From Actinosynnema pretiosum (lineage in GTDB: Bacteria; Actinomycetota; Actinomycetes; Mycobacteriales; Pseudonocardiaceae): DNA of 64,000 nucleotides. The stretch covers positions 279,310 to 343,309 of the forward strand of contig NZ_JAMTCF010000010.1 of the NCBI RefSeq assembly GCF_024171695.1. The letters are read 5' to 3'. How positions within the stretch are numbered: position 1 is the stretch's first letter; each line of letters opens with the position of its first letter. Both the position numbers and the translations under genes were made by a program. Below the pieces are notes generated by a model. That model was given only the letters and a program-made list of their open reading frames with translations. It did not search any database and was not told where the DNA came from. Positions 54,291-63,680 of the stretch are shown here, in pieces.

Positions 54291-54301
54291 CCCACATCAC
54301 C
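54286..54301. promoter_or_regulatory. CRP-type operator
   Basis: TGTGA-CCCACA-TCACC matches the canonical TGTGA-N6-TCACA at 9 of 10 positions. It spans the Crp/Fnr stop codon and the gap before the cyclase-like gene (GTG 54303), where it could control the cyclase operon. Confidence 0.6.
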
Positions 54302-54302
54302 T

Positions 54303-55268
54303 GTGGATAGTCCGGCGGCGGACAGTTCGGGTCAGCCCGAATCACCACCATTTGTGATCGTGAGCGAGCAGACGAACAAGCCGACGGAAATGCCGTCGTA
54401 CCACGCGATCCTGCTGGTGGACGTGAAGGACTTCAGCGGGATGAAGGGGCGCGACCACCCCGAGGTCGCCGCCGCGATCCCGGACATCCTCGCCAAGACG
54501 TTCGAGCGGTGCGCCCTGAAGTACGTGTGGATCTCCAAGCGCTACGGGGAGGGCACCGGCGACGGGTACGCGGCCACGTTCCCGCCGGAGTTCCTGCCCT
54601 ACCTGCTCAACCCGTTCCTCGGGAGCCTCCAGGCCGAGCTCGACGACCGCGCCGAGGTCAGGACCCTGCCGCACGACCTGCGGATGCGGGTCACCGTGCA
54701 CGTCGGACCGATCCCGCACGTCCCCGGCGACGAGTTCCGCTCCGGCACCGGGCCGACGCGGGTGGAGACGCAGCGGCTGGTGGACTGCGAGCCGGTGAAG
54801 AGCATCCTGGTCAGGTCGGGGCCCGCGACCAGGGTGGCCGCCGTGGTGTCCCGCAGGGTCTACCAGGACGCGGTCCTGTCCGGTTACTCCGCCGAGGACC
54901 CCAGCCTGTACGTCCCGGTGCAGGTCAAGCAGAAGACCTACGAGGACCTCGCCTACCTGCGGGTCCCCCTGTCCTCGGGCAGGGCGCTGCAGGAGGGCCT
55001 GCTGCCGCCCACCGACGACCCGGACGGCTCCCCCGGCACCGCCGCCACGCCCGAGCGGGGCGGCCGGTACTCGCACAACGAGTTCACCGGCGGCACGGCG
55101 GGCACCGTGCTGCAGGTCGGGTTCAACGAGGGCGGGGTGAACACCGGCCAGCAGCACACCTACAACACCGGCCGCGACAGCTACCACCACAGCGGCTCGG
55201 GTCCTCAGTTCAACCGCGGCGACGTGAAGCGGTACGAGGACCGGCGCGGGGAGCAGCGCGAGCCGTGA
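54303..55268 (+). CDS. Class III nucleotide-cyclase homologue with C-terminal Gly/Asn/His-rich tail
   Basis: A 321-residue soluble protein. Residues about 34-180 match a class III cyclase domain: LLVDVKDFSG with metal Asp40, GEGTGDGYAATFP with second metal Asp87, MRVTVHVGPI, and VETQRL with Arg158. Glu83, four before Asp87, occupies the base-selecting position that is Lys in adenylate and Glu in guanylate cyclases. The catalytic Asn of the usual VNxAARL motif is not seen. The tail (about 255-321) carries NEFTGGTAGTVLQVGFNEGG, a beta-rich motif recurrent in actinomycete signalling proteins, then NTGQQHTYNTGRDSYHH. It follows the Crp/Fnr gene closely and its stop overlaps the next GTG. It could be a cCMP/cUMP- or cGMP-type conflict cyclase or a degenerate sensor. 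Confidence 0.7.
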   Translation: MDSPAADSSGQPESPPFVIVSEQTNKPTEMPSYHAILLVDVKDFSGMKGRDHPEVAAAIPDILAKTFERCALKYVWISKRYGEGTGDGYAATFPPEFLPYLLNPFLGSLQAELDDRAEVRTLPHDLRMRVTVHVGPIPHVPGDEFRSGTGPTRVETQRLVDCEPVKSILVRSGPATRVAAVVSRRVYQDAVLSGYSAEDPSLYVPVQVKQKTYEDLAYLRVPLSSGRALQEGLLPPTDDPDGSPGTAATPERGGRYSHNEFTGGTAGTVLQVGFNEGGVNTGQQHTYNTGRDSYHHSGSGPQFNRGDVKRYEDRRGEQREP

Positions 55269-57061
55269 GCACGCACCACGAGATCCACCGGGACGGGTTC
55301 TTCCACAGCGGGACCGGTGACCAGCACAACTACTTCCACCCGGTCCGCCCGCGCCGCGACCCGCGCCTGGTCGCGCGCGGGCAGGTCGACTGGTTGGCGG
55401 CGCGGTTCGCCCCGCCTGAGGGGTTCCGCTCGGATGCGCTGGAGCGGCCCGGCGTGGTGGTGCTGGCGGCTGCCGAGGGCGCCGGGGCTCGCACGGCCGC
55501 GCTCATGCTGCTCACGGACAGCGGCAGGCTCGGCGCCAGCAGGTTGCGGGAGCTGTCCCTCGGCGACGAGGACGGCCAGGGGCTGAAGGCGTCCGACCTG
55601 GACGCCGAGGACCGGTTGCTGCTGGACCTGACCGAGACACCCGAGGAGCGCCTGCGGGAGCTGGGCGGGGCTCTGGAGCACCACCGGGCACTCGCCGAGG
55701 AGGCGGACGCCCGGTTGGTGCTCGTCGTGCGCGACACGCAGGTGCGGCTGCTGCCCCGGTCGCTGCTACCGCTGACGACCGAGCTCCGACCGCCGCCCGC
55801 GCGAGCGGTGCTGGCCGCGCACCTGCACCCCGAGGGGATCGAGCTTCCCCGATCGCTGCCTAGGGCACAGGCCGTCTACCTGACGCAGGCGTCGGTGCAC
55901 GACGCGGGCGAGCTGGCCCGGCTGGTGCTGGCGGCGCGCGCGGCCGGTCCGGGGCTGTCGCTGGAGCGGTGGCTGGCCGAGGCGGTCGCAGCCTGGCGGC
56001 AGCGCGGTGAGCAGGCTCGCGCGCTGTTCGCCGAGCACGGGGGCAGCAACGAGCGGTCGTTGCTGATCGCCGCCGCGTTCCTGGACGGCGCCCCGCTGGC
56101 GGTGGTGTCCTCGGCCGACGCGGCGCTGCGCCACCGCACCGAGGTGCCTGCGGTGGAGGAGCCGCTGCACAGCCCGTACCTGCCCGACCGGCTGGCGGGG
56201 TTGGGCATGGAGGAGCGGGACCGGGCGGTGCGGTTCACCCGTCCGACGGTGGGCCGCGCGCTGCGGGAGCACTTCTGGACCTACTTCCCCCACCTGCACG
56301 AGACGGCGCTCGACTGGGTGACCGACGTCGCGGTGCGCAGCGGCCCGGACGGGGTGGCGATGGCCGAGCGGTTCACCGAGCAGGCGCTGGTCTCCGCGAT
56401 CGCGCCCCGGTTGACCGCGCTGGCGGCGCACTGGGGCGAGGTGCGGCCGGAGCTGGCGATCCCGGTGCTCGCGGGCGGACTGGCCGACCTGCACCTCGGC
56501 GGGGAGTTCCGCAAGCACGTGTACGAGCAGGCCAAGTCGCACCGCACCTCGCCCGGCCACGCCCTGGCGCTGGTGGAGGTGTGCGTCGTGGAGATCGCGC
56601 CGCTGCGGCCGCGTCCCGCGCTGGTGCGGCTGCACCACCTGGCCAGGAGCACGAGCGAGGTGGTCCGCGCGCAGGCCGGGACCGCGTTGCGGGAGCTGGT
56701 GCGCGAGCGCCGGTTGGAGCGCTGGCTGCTCAACCGGCTGGCGCGCGAGGTGCAGCAGCTGCGGGTCGAGGACGCGCACCAGCTGGTCGGGCTCCGGGTG
56801 CCCGCCGGATCGGACGACGACCTGGTCGAGGTGTGGCGGCGGCTGTTCGCGCTGGAGGTCGAACGGCTGCCCGACGAGGTCGTGGCCGAGTGGGCGCTGC
56901 GGGAGCCGGGCGTGCTGGTGCGGGCCTGCGACCTGCGGATCGGACTGATGGACCGGCTTTACCTGCACGTCCGGAGGCGGGCGGGCGGGGAAGCCGCCGC
57001 CGTGCTGCTGCGGCACGTCGAAACCGCACTGGGAGTGACCGATGAGGGAGAAGAAGCGTGA
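55265..57061 (+). CDS. Large helical protein with degenerate P-loop, partner of cyclase homologue
   Basis: A 598-residue protein from the GTG overlapping the cyclase-like stop. Residues 3-26 (HRDGFFHSGTGDQHNYFHP) echo the Gly/Asn/His-rich tail of the cyclase homologue. Next comes an alpha/beta segment with VVVLAAAEGAGARTAALML, a Walker-A-like loop whose Lys is Arg76, then LLLDLTETPEERL and ARLVLVVRDTQ, which look like Walker B and a following strand. From residue 200 it is almost all helical, rich in Leu/Arg/Glu, resembling HEAT-like or STAND C-terminal repeats. This suggests an inactive or altered NTPase scaffold. Family not recognised. Coupled by GTGA to the membrane protein gene. Confidence 0.65.
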   Translation: MSTHHEIHRDGFFHSGTGDQHNYFHPVRPRRDPRLVARGQVDWLAARFAPPEGFRSDALERPGVVVLAAAEGAGARTAALMLLTDSGRLGASRLRELSLGDEDGQGLKASDLDAEDRLLLDLTETPEERLRELGGALEHHRALAEEADARLVLVVRDTQVRLLPRSLLPLTTELRPPPARAVLAAHLHPEGIELPRSLPRAQAVYLTQASVHDAGELARLVLAARAAGPGLSLERWLAEAVAAWRQRGEQARALFAEHGGSNERSLLIAAAFLDGAPLAVVSSADAALRHRTEVPAVEEPLHSPYLPDRLAGLGMEERDRAVRFTRPTVGRALREHFWTYFPHLHETALDWVTDVAVRSGPDGVAMAERFTEQALVSAIAPRLTALAAHWGEVRPELAIPVLAGGLADLHLGGEFRKHVYEQAKSHRTSPGHALALVEVCVVEIAPLRPRPALVRLHHLARSTSEVVRAQAGTALRELVRERRLERWLLNRLAREVQQLRVEDAHQLVGLRVPAGSDDDLVEVWRRLFALEVERLPDEVVAEWALREPGVLVRACDLRIGLMDRLYLHVRRRAGGEAAAVLLRHVETALGVTDEGEEA

Positions 57062-58206
57062 CCGGTAGCAAAACCCCGATCGCGGTGGCCGGGGCCGTCC
57101 TCCTGCTGCTGTTCTTGATCGGCTTGGCCGCGCAGTGGCATCCGCTGGTGTTCGTGCTGCTCACGATGGTCGCCCTTGGCTTGGGCATGTTCGCGATCTA
57201 CCAGGGGTACGAAGAGCGGAACGGGCAGGAGCGGCAGCACGCCCTGATGGCCGAGGAGCACCGGGCGGCCCAGGCGAGGCGGGCGATGGAGGAGGCCGAG
57301 GCGATGCGGATCGCTCGGGAGAACGCCGCGCAGCTGGCGGCGGCACCCGTGCGGTCCAGCAGGGAGCTGACCGGGGTGGCGCTCCCCAGCGCGCTCCCGG
57401 AGTTCACGCTCGAATTCGCCTGCACCGTGCACTGGCGGGCCGCTCCGGACGTCCCGCACGCCGATCCCGGCGCGCTCGCGGTGGAGGAGGTGCTGCTGCG
57501 GGCTCGGACGTTCGCAGCGGGGGTCGCCCCGGAGGACGAGGTCGCCGGGCACTCGCTGGCGGTGGCGCTGGGCGCGGCCGTGCGGGACAAGCGCGGCCTG
57601 GTGGACCTGTGGGCGACCGGGGTGGTGCTGCGCGCACCGCTGGAGGAGCGAACGCGGCTGCTGCGGGCCCGCGCGGCGCACCAGGAGCACCACGTGTGGA
57701 AGCGGCAGGTCGAGGTGGAGCGGGAGGTGCGGGACTACTTCGAGCACGACGTGCTCTCCAGCTCCGGTGACGCACTGCTGTGGTGGCTGGCCAACAACCG
57801 GGACGCGGTGCGCGGCGCGGTCGACATGGTCGACCCGCTGACGCGGCTGTCCTCGGTGGCTCGGGGCGAGCAGGAGGCCCCGGTCGTGGTGGAGCCAGCC
57901 GGGTTCGTGGTGGACGCGGCCGGGGAAACCCGGATCGTGGACCTCCTGCCTGAGCCCGGTGAACCCGGCGGCACGCTGTTCGGGGCCAGTTCCTCGGACC
58001 TCCTGGACGCCCTGGAGCAGCCGGAGCGGGCCGAGCGGATGCGGGAGCGCTACGGGCTGCTGGACGTGCCCGAGGCTCGCGAGGCGCCCGCCGAGGACGC
58101 GCTGAGCCGGGCCGGTCTCAACGGGCACGGGCCGTCGACCAGCGGCACGTCGCCGAACGGCTCCGGACCCGAGGGCCCCTCCCCCGACGCCACCGCGCGC
58201 GACTGA
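57058..58206 (+). CDS. Two-TM coiled-coil membrane protein, last gene of the Crp-cyclase module
   Basis: A 382-residue protein starting at the GTG overlapping the previous stop. Two membrane helices (about residues 8-26 and 30-48) are followed by a charged coiled coil (EERNGQERQHALMAEEHRAAQARRAMEEAEAMRIARENAAQ). A cytosolic domain follows (about 105-270) with LPEFTLEFACTVHWR and VKREVRDYFEHDVLSS-like segments, then a disordered Gly/Ser/Pro tail. There is no enzymatic motif. A membrane component at the end of a cyclase operon is reminiscent of the membrane effectors of cyclic-nucleotide defence systems. That is analogy only; a scaffold or secretion role is equally possible. Confidence 0.65.
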   Translation: MTGSKTPIAVAGAVLLLLFLIGLAAQWHPLVFVLLTMVALGLGMFAIYQGYEERNGQERQHALMAEEHRAAQARRAMEEAEAMRIARENAAQLAAAPVRSSRELTGVALPSALPEFTLEFACTVHWRAAPDVPHADPGALAVEEVLLRARTFAAGVAPEDEVAGHSLAVALGAAVRDKRGLVDLWATGVVLRAPLEERTRLLRARAAHQEHHVWKRQVEVEREVRDYFEHDVLSSSGDALLWWLANNRDAVRGAVDMVDPLTRLSSVARGEQEAPVVVEPAGFVVDAAGETRIVDLLPEPGEPGGTLFGASSSDLLDALEQPERAERMRERYGLLDVPEAREAPAEDALSRAGLNGHGPSTSGTSPNGSGPEGPSPDATARD

Positions 58207-58234
58207 GAGCTCACCCACCGCTCTCACCCCGCCG

Positions 58235-58272
58235 GCGCCGCCGCTCCCCCACCACGCGGTGAGCGGCGGCGC
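58235..58272. terminator. Hairpin terminator between convergent genes
   Basis: Stem GCGCCGCCGCTC (58235-58246) with GAGCGGCGGCGC (58261-58272), 12 bp perfect, 14-nt loop, ending the Crp-cyclase module. Confidence 0.8.
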
Positions 58273-58595
58273 TAGCGCATGGACATGATCGACGAAGCGA
58301 TGTACACCGACACCACCGCGCCCGCGAGCCCCAGGTACGGCATCCCCGCCCGAGGAGCCCCCCGTCCCGCCCACGTCCCCACGAACCCCACCAGCGCGAA
58401 CACCGCCACCCCGGCCATCCCGATCACCATCGGCGCCCCGCCGTGCGCGCACGCGCCTCCCCCGGACGAGCCCGTGCAGCTCCCGGTCGGCGTGAACGCC
58501 ATCACCGAGTAGAGGAACGCCAGTGGTGCGAACAGCCCCAGCAGGACTGTTCCGATGATCGCGAGAACCCTCGCACCCGAACTCTTGGACGGCAC
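58272..58595 (-). CDS. Small predicted membrane protein
   Basis: About 107 residues from GTG 58595; the frame stays open to GTG 58763, but that start would leave only 18 bp before the divergent ctaD gene and adds a low-complexity Arg/Gly stretch. Three hydrophobic segments are visible: VLAIIGTVLLGLFAPLAFLYSVMAF, MVIGMAGVAVFALVGFVGTWAG and YLGLAGAVVSVYIAS. A Gly/Ser/Cys-rich loop (SCTGSSGGGACAHG) lies between the first two and would face outward. Family not recognised. Confidence 0.6.
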   Translation of the reverse strand: MPSKSSGARVLAIIGTVLLGLFAPLAFLYSVMAFTPTGSCTGSSGGGACAHGGAPMVIGMAGVAVFALVGFVGTWAGRGAPRAGMPYLGLAGAVVSVYIASSIMSMR

Positions 58596-58781
58596 CGGAC
58601 GAGTGTGCCCGCTGGGCCGCTCGGCCGCAGCCGGTTTGGTGCGAAGAGCCGCGTCCCCGGCACCACCGCGCCGCCCGCGATGACCATGGTCCCTGCCCTC
58701 CGGTGACTTTGTGCCCTGTCCGCCCCTGCGCGCGCGCGACGAACCTGAGCCGAGGTTGATCACACCGAATCAGGAGAGATC
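58596..58781 (+). promoter_or_regulatory. ctaD upstream region
   Basis: 186 bp between the small membrane protein gene and ctaD. AGGAGAG stands 4 nt before GTG 58782 as ribosome site. No clear -10/-35 pair was identified. Confidence 0.4.
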
Positions 58782-60590
<1,809 letters not shown>

Positions 60591-60625
60591 GACGGTCAGG
60601 CGGGTCCGAACGCGCGGCACGACAC

Positions 60626-60661
60626 CCAGGGGCGGTGACCGGAGGCGGTCACCGCCCCTGG
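60626..60661. terminator. Hairpin terminator after ctaD
   Basis: A 15-bp perfect stem, CCAGGGGCGGTGACC (60626-60640) with GGTCACCGCCCCTGG (60647-60661), and a 6-nt loop. Confidence 0.85.
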
Positions 60662-60744
60662 GGCTGTGCGGGGGAAGGAGAAGTGGTACCGCCGAGGGGG
60701 GCCGGTGGTCCCAGGCTGTTCGCCAGGTGAACACGGGGCGAACT

Positions 60745-60760
60745 TGTGACCGGGGTCACA
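60745..60760. promoter_or_regulatory. Perfect CRP/GlxR-type operator
   Basis: TGTGA-CCGGGG-TCACA matches the canonical TGTGA-N6-TCACA at all ten positions and is a perfect palindrome as TGTGACC-GG-GGTCACA. It lies in the 448-bp gap between ctaD and the luxE-like gene, about 150 bp before the putative promoter. A further dyad, GTTCGCC (60718-60724) with GGCGAAC (60737-60743), is immediately upstream. Confidence 0.75.
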
Positions 60761-60896
60761 CAATCCACTGACCGGAATCACGGGTAACACCGCATCCGCC
60801 CGTTTGCGCAGCCACCGTGAACCAGCCGCCGCACCCCCGCCGCGCCCGGTCGCCGACCCCCTTCGGCAGCCCGCACCGCCACCGCCGCTCGCCGCC

Positions 60897-60926
60897 TTGT
60901 TGCGGGTTCCCGGCCGCTGGTAGCTT
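60897..60926 (+). promoter_or_regulatory. Putative promoter of luxE-luxC-like pair
   Basis: TTGTTG (60897-60902) and TAGCTT (60921-60926) with an 18-bp spacer would start transcription near 60933, giving a leader of roughly 105 nt before ATG 61039. Confidence 0.5.
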
Positions 60927-61038
60927 GCCCGCGCCGCAGCGGTCCAGGGGGGCGGAAACGCACGGCGAGCTGCACTTATCCCCCGCACCCACACCTGTCC
61001 GCGCCCCCGCGCGGACCCCCGCTTCCTGGAGGCAGTCG

Positions 61039-62103
61039 ATGACCGTTGCCCACGACGATCCGTACGTGGGACGGCTGTTCGAGGAGATCGCGACCCTGCT
61101 GGTCGACGGCGATGGCGACCCCGCGTCCATCCACGACCAGCTCCTCGAACTCGCGGAGGCCAACTCACCCGAGGTGGCCCGCTACTGGCGGCAGACCGGC
61201 AGGGGCGTCGGCATCCCCGACGTCGCGTACAAGTCCGGCGGCCCGCACCTGTTCCCCGACGAGACCCCCGTGCGCGTGTTCCGCACCAGCGGCACCACCG
61301 GCAGCACGCGCGGCGAGGTCCGCTACACCAAGCTCGGCCTGGAGCTCAAGCGCTTAGCCGTCACGGCGGGCGCGAAGCTCAACGTCGCCACCGGCGCCGA
61401 GCGCACCGCCGTGATCCGCTTCGCCCCGACCGAGGAAGACCAGCCGGGCATGGCCATCGCGTTCGACATGGCCCGCATCGAGGAGGAGGTCGGCGCGCCC
61501 GAGCTGAGCGGGTCGATCATCGGCCCGAGCGGCATGGAGCTGGACAAGCTCACCGCCATGCTCGACGCCGCCGTCGCCGAGGGCGTGCCCGTGGTGATGG
61601 TCGGCGCCACCTTCGCGTTCGTCAACGTCTGCGACGCCCTGCGCGGGCTGGGCCGCTCGTGGGAGCTGCCGCCCGGCTCCAAGGTCGTCGACGGCGGCGG
61701 CTTCAAGGGCCGCTCCCGCGTCATGGCCGTCCCGCAGCTGCGCGCCACCCTCACCGAGGTCTTCGGCGTCGTCGAGTTCGACAACATCTTCGGCATGACC
61801 GAGCTGGCCCACCAGCTGTTCAACGCCTCCCCCACCCAGCTCGGCCCGCTCGGCGAGAGCCCGAAGGTGTGGCGGCCGTGGGGCGGGGCGCGGCTGCGCG
61901 CCTCGGGCACCCGAGAGCTGATCACCGAGGGCCGGGGCCTGGTGGAGGTCACCGACCTGTGCCTGCTCGACCGCCCGTGCGCGGTGCTGACCGGTGACGT
62001 CGGCATCGGCTCCCCCGAGGGCGTGGCCATCGCGGGCCGCGTCGCCGGAGCCGCGAGCCGCGGCTGCTCCCTGTCGCTGGACGAGATGACCGGAGGACGC
62101 TGA
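61039..62103 (+). CDS. LuxE-family acyl-protein synthetase, with TTA codon
   Basis: A 354-residue protein starting at ATG 61039 with GGAGG 8 nt upstream. It has the acyl-protein synthetase pattern: VFRTSGTTGSTRGEVRYTKLGL (adenylate-binding P-loop-like), MVGATFAFVNVCDALRG, GGGFKGRSR and DNIFGMTELAHQLFN. The C-terminal RGCSLSLDE puts Cys343 where LuxE carries its transient acyl thioester. With LuxC it forms a fatty acid reductase: LuxE activates a fatty acid with ATP and passes the acyl group to LuxC. An in-frame TTA (61354-61356) suggests bldA control. It is followed 3 bp later by the luxC-like gene. Confidence 0.88.
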   Translation: MTVAHDDPYVGRLFEEIATLLVDGDGDPASIHDQLLELAEANSPEVARYWRQTGRGVGIPDVAYKSGGPHLFPDETPVRVFRTSGTTGSTRGEVRYTKLGLELKRLAVTAGAKLNVATGAERTAVIRFAPTEEDQPGMAIAFDMARIEEEVGAPELSGSIIGPSGMELDKLTAMLDAAVAEGVPVVMVGATFAFVNVCDALRGLGRSWELPPGSKVVDGGGFKGRSRVMAVPQLRATLTEVFGVVEFDNIFGMTELAHQLFNASPTQLGPLGESPKVWRPWGGARLRASGTRELITEGRGLVEVTDLCLLDRPCAVLTGDVGIGSPEGVAIAGRVAGAASRGCSLSLDEMTGGR

Positions 62104-62106
62104 ACC

Positions 62107-63585
62107 GTGAACACCCCAGTCATCCCCAACACCACCGACGTCGACGACCTGGCCGCCGTGACCGGCGCCGAGCCGACCCCGGACGTGTCGTTCCAGCCGT
62201 CCTGGCTGGACACCGCCGCGCTGGAGCCGTTCACCCTGCGCTCGGGCGCCCGCGAGTGGCACGGCCTGCGCCCGGCCCCGCAGGACTGGGCCGAGGTCGG
62301 CGACGGCCTGCGCCGCGCCCACGAGGCCCTGCGCGCGATCCCGGTGCGCCGGATCGTCGCGGCCTTCGACACCGCCGCCGAGCTGTGGGCCAAGCGCGAC
62401 TTCCCCGAGCGCCGCGACACCGTCCGCTCGGCCGCCGCGATCACCGGCATGTCCGAGGAGACCATCGACCGGGCGCTGGACGGCGAGCTGTCCGGGCTGC
62501 GCGCCGAGCACCTGCTGGCGGCGCTGGAGCGCGAGCTGGGCGTCCCGGAGGTGCTCGACGGCTTCGAGCGGGACGAGCGGCTGCGCGGCAGCACCACCGC
62601 GATCGGCCCCCGCGTCACCCTCGCGGTCTTCTCCGGGAACGTTCCCGGACTGCCGGTGCGCTCGCTGGTGCGCGCCCTGCTGGTCAAGTCCGCGCTGATC
62701 GCGAAGATCCCGGCCCGCGAGCCCAGCTTCACCGCCGCGTTCCTGCGCACCCTGCGCGAGGTCGAGCCGGTGGTCGCCGACGCCGTCGTCGCCGTCTACT
62801 GGGACCGCGACGACGAGGCCAACCAGTCGGCCGCGCTGGAGCAGGCCGACGCCGTCATCGCCTACGGCAGCGACGAGGCGTGCGCGGCGATCCGGGCCCG
62901 CGTCGCCCCGCACCAGGTCTACGAGCAGCACGGCCACAAGCTCTCGTTCGGCGTGGTCTCGCGCGCCTACCTCGCCGCCAACGGCGCCGCCGAGGTCGCC
63001 CGCCGCATCGCCGCCGACACCAGCGAGCTCAACCAGCACGCCTGCCTGTCCCCGCAGGTCTACCTGGTGGAGGCCGACCGCGAGGAGGCCAACGCGCTCG
63101 CGGGCCGGGTGGCCGAGGCGATGCGGGCCGCCGCCGCCGACTTCCCGCCCGGCGACGTGCCGCGCGAGGACGCGGTGATCGTGGAGCACCGCAGGCTCCT
63201 GGCGGGCTGGCGCGCCGCGTCCAGCGCGGACGCCGGGGTGTGGGTCTCCGAGGGCGACACCGACTGGACCGTCGTGCTGGACGACGCGCTGCTGCCGCTC
63301 AGCGGCGCGGGCAACCGGGTGGCGCGGCTGGTGGTGGTGCCGTCGCTGGCCGCCGCCGTGGACGCGGTGCGGCCGTACGCGAAGCACCTGCAGAACGTGG
63401 GGCTGGGCGCGGTCGGCGAGGAGTTCTGGCAGGTGTCGCGGGAGCTGGCCAGGCTCGGCGCGAGCCGGATCGCCGCCCCCGGCGCGATGATCGGCGCGTC
63501 GATGGTGTGGAAGCACGACGGGCAGCCGCGCATCGCCGGGCTGTTGCGCTGGTGCGACGTGGAGAACCACCCCGAGGTGGACTGA
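62107..63585 (+). CDS. LuxC-family acyl-CoA/acyl-protein reductase
   Basis: A 492-residue NADPH-dependent reductase of the LuxC type (aldehyde-dehydrogenase fold). Landmarks are LAVFSGNVPGLPVRSLVRALLVKSALIAKIPAREPSF, YGSDEACAAIRARVAPHQVYEQHGHKLSFGVVSR and the catalytic cysteine in ELNQHACLSPQVY (Cys313). It reduces the acyl group delivered by the LuxE-like partner to a fatty aldehyde. No luxA, luxB or luxD is in the window, so light emission is not implied; the aldehyde may feed a secondary metabolite, a lipid or an oxidoreductase elsewhere. Start GTG 62107. Confidence 0.9.
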   Translation: MNTPVIPNTTDVDDLAAVTGAEPTPDVSFQPSWLDTAALEPFTLRSGAREWHGLRPAPQDWAEVGDGLRRAHEALRAIPVRRIVAAFDTAAELWAKRDFPERRDTVRSAAAITGMSEETIDRALDGELSGLRAEHLLAALERELGVPEVLDGFERDERLRGSTTAIGPRVTLAVFSGNVPGLPVRSLVRALLVKSALIAKIPAREPSFTAAFLRTLREVEPVVADAVVAVYWDRDDEANQSAALEQADAVIAYGSDEACAAIRARVAPHQVYEQHGHKLSFGVVSRAYLAANGAAEVARRIAADTSELNQHACLSPQVYLVEADREEANALAGRVAEAMRAAAADFPPGDVPREDAVIVEHRRLLAGWRAASSADAGVWVSEGDTDWTVVLDDALLPLSGAGNRVARLVVVPSLAAAVDAVRPYAKHLQNVGLGAVGEEFWQVSRELARLGASRIAAPGAMIGASMVWKHDGQPRIAGLLRWCDVENHPEVD

Positions 63586-63591
63586 GCGCCG

Positions 63592-63638
63592 CCGCGCGGG
63601 TTCCCGCCCCGTCGAGGGCCGGGCGGGAACCCGCGCGG
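63592..63638. terminator. Very strong hairpin terminator after the luxC-like gene
   Basis: An 18-bp perfect stem, CCGCGCGGGTTCCCGCCC (63592-63609) with GGGCGGGAACCCGCGCGG (63621-63638), and an 11-nt loop. Confidence 0.9.
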
Positions 63639-63680
63639 ATCGATCAGGAACGGAGAAGCGGGTGTCGGGGGTCGGGCCTA

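Noticed and set aside
58596..58763. N-terminal extension of the small membrane protein to GTG 58763
   Set aside because: It would leave 18 bp to the divergent ctaD start and adds a low-complexity stretch without a ribosome site; GTG 58595 is preferred.
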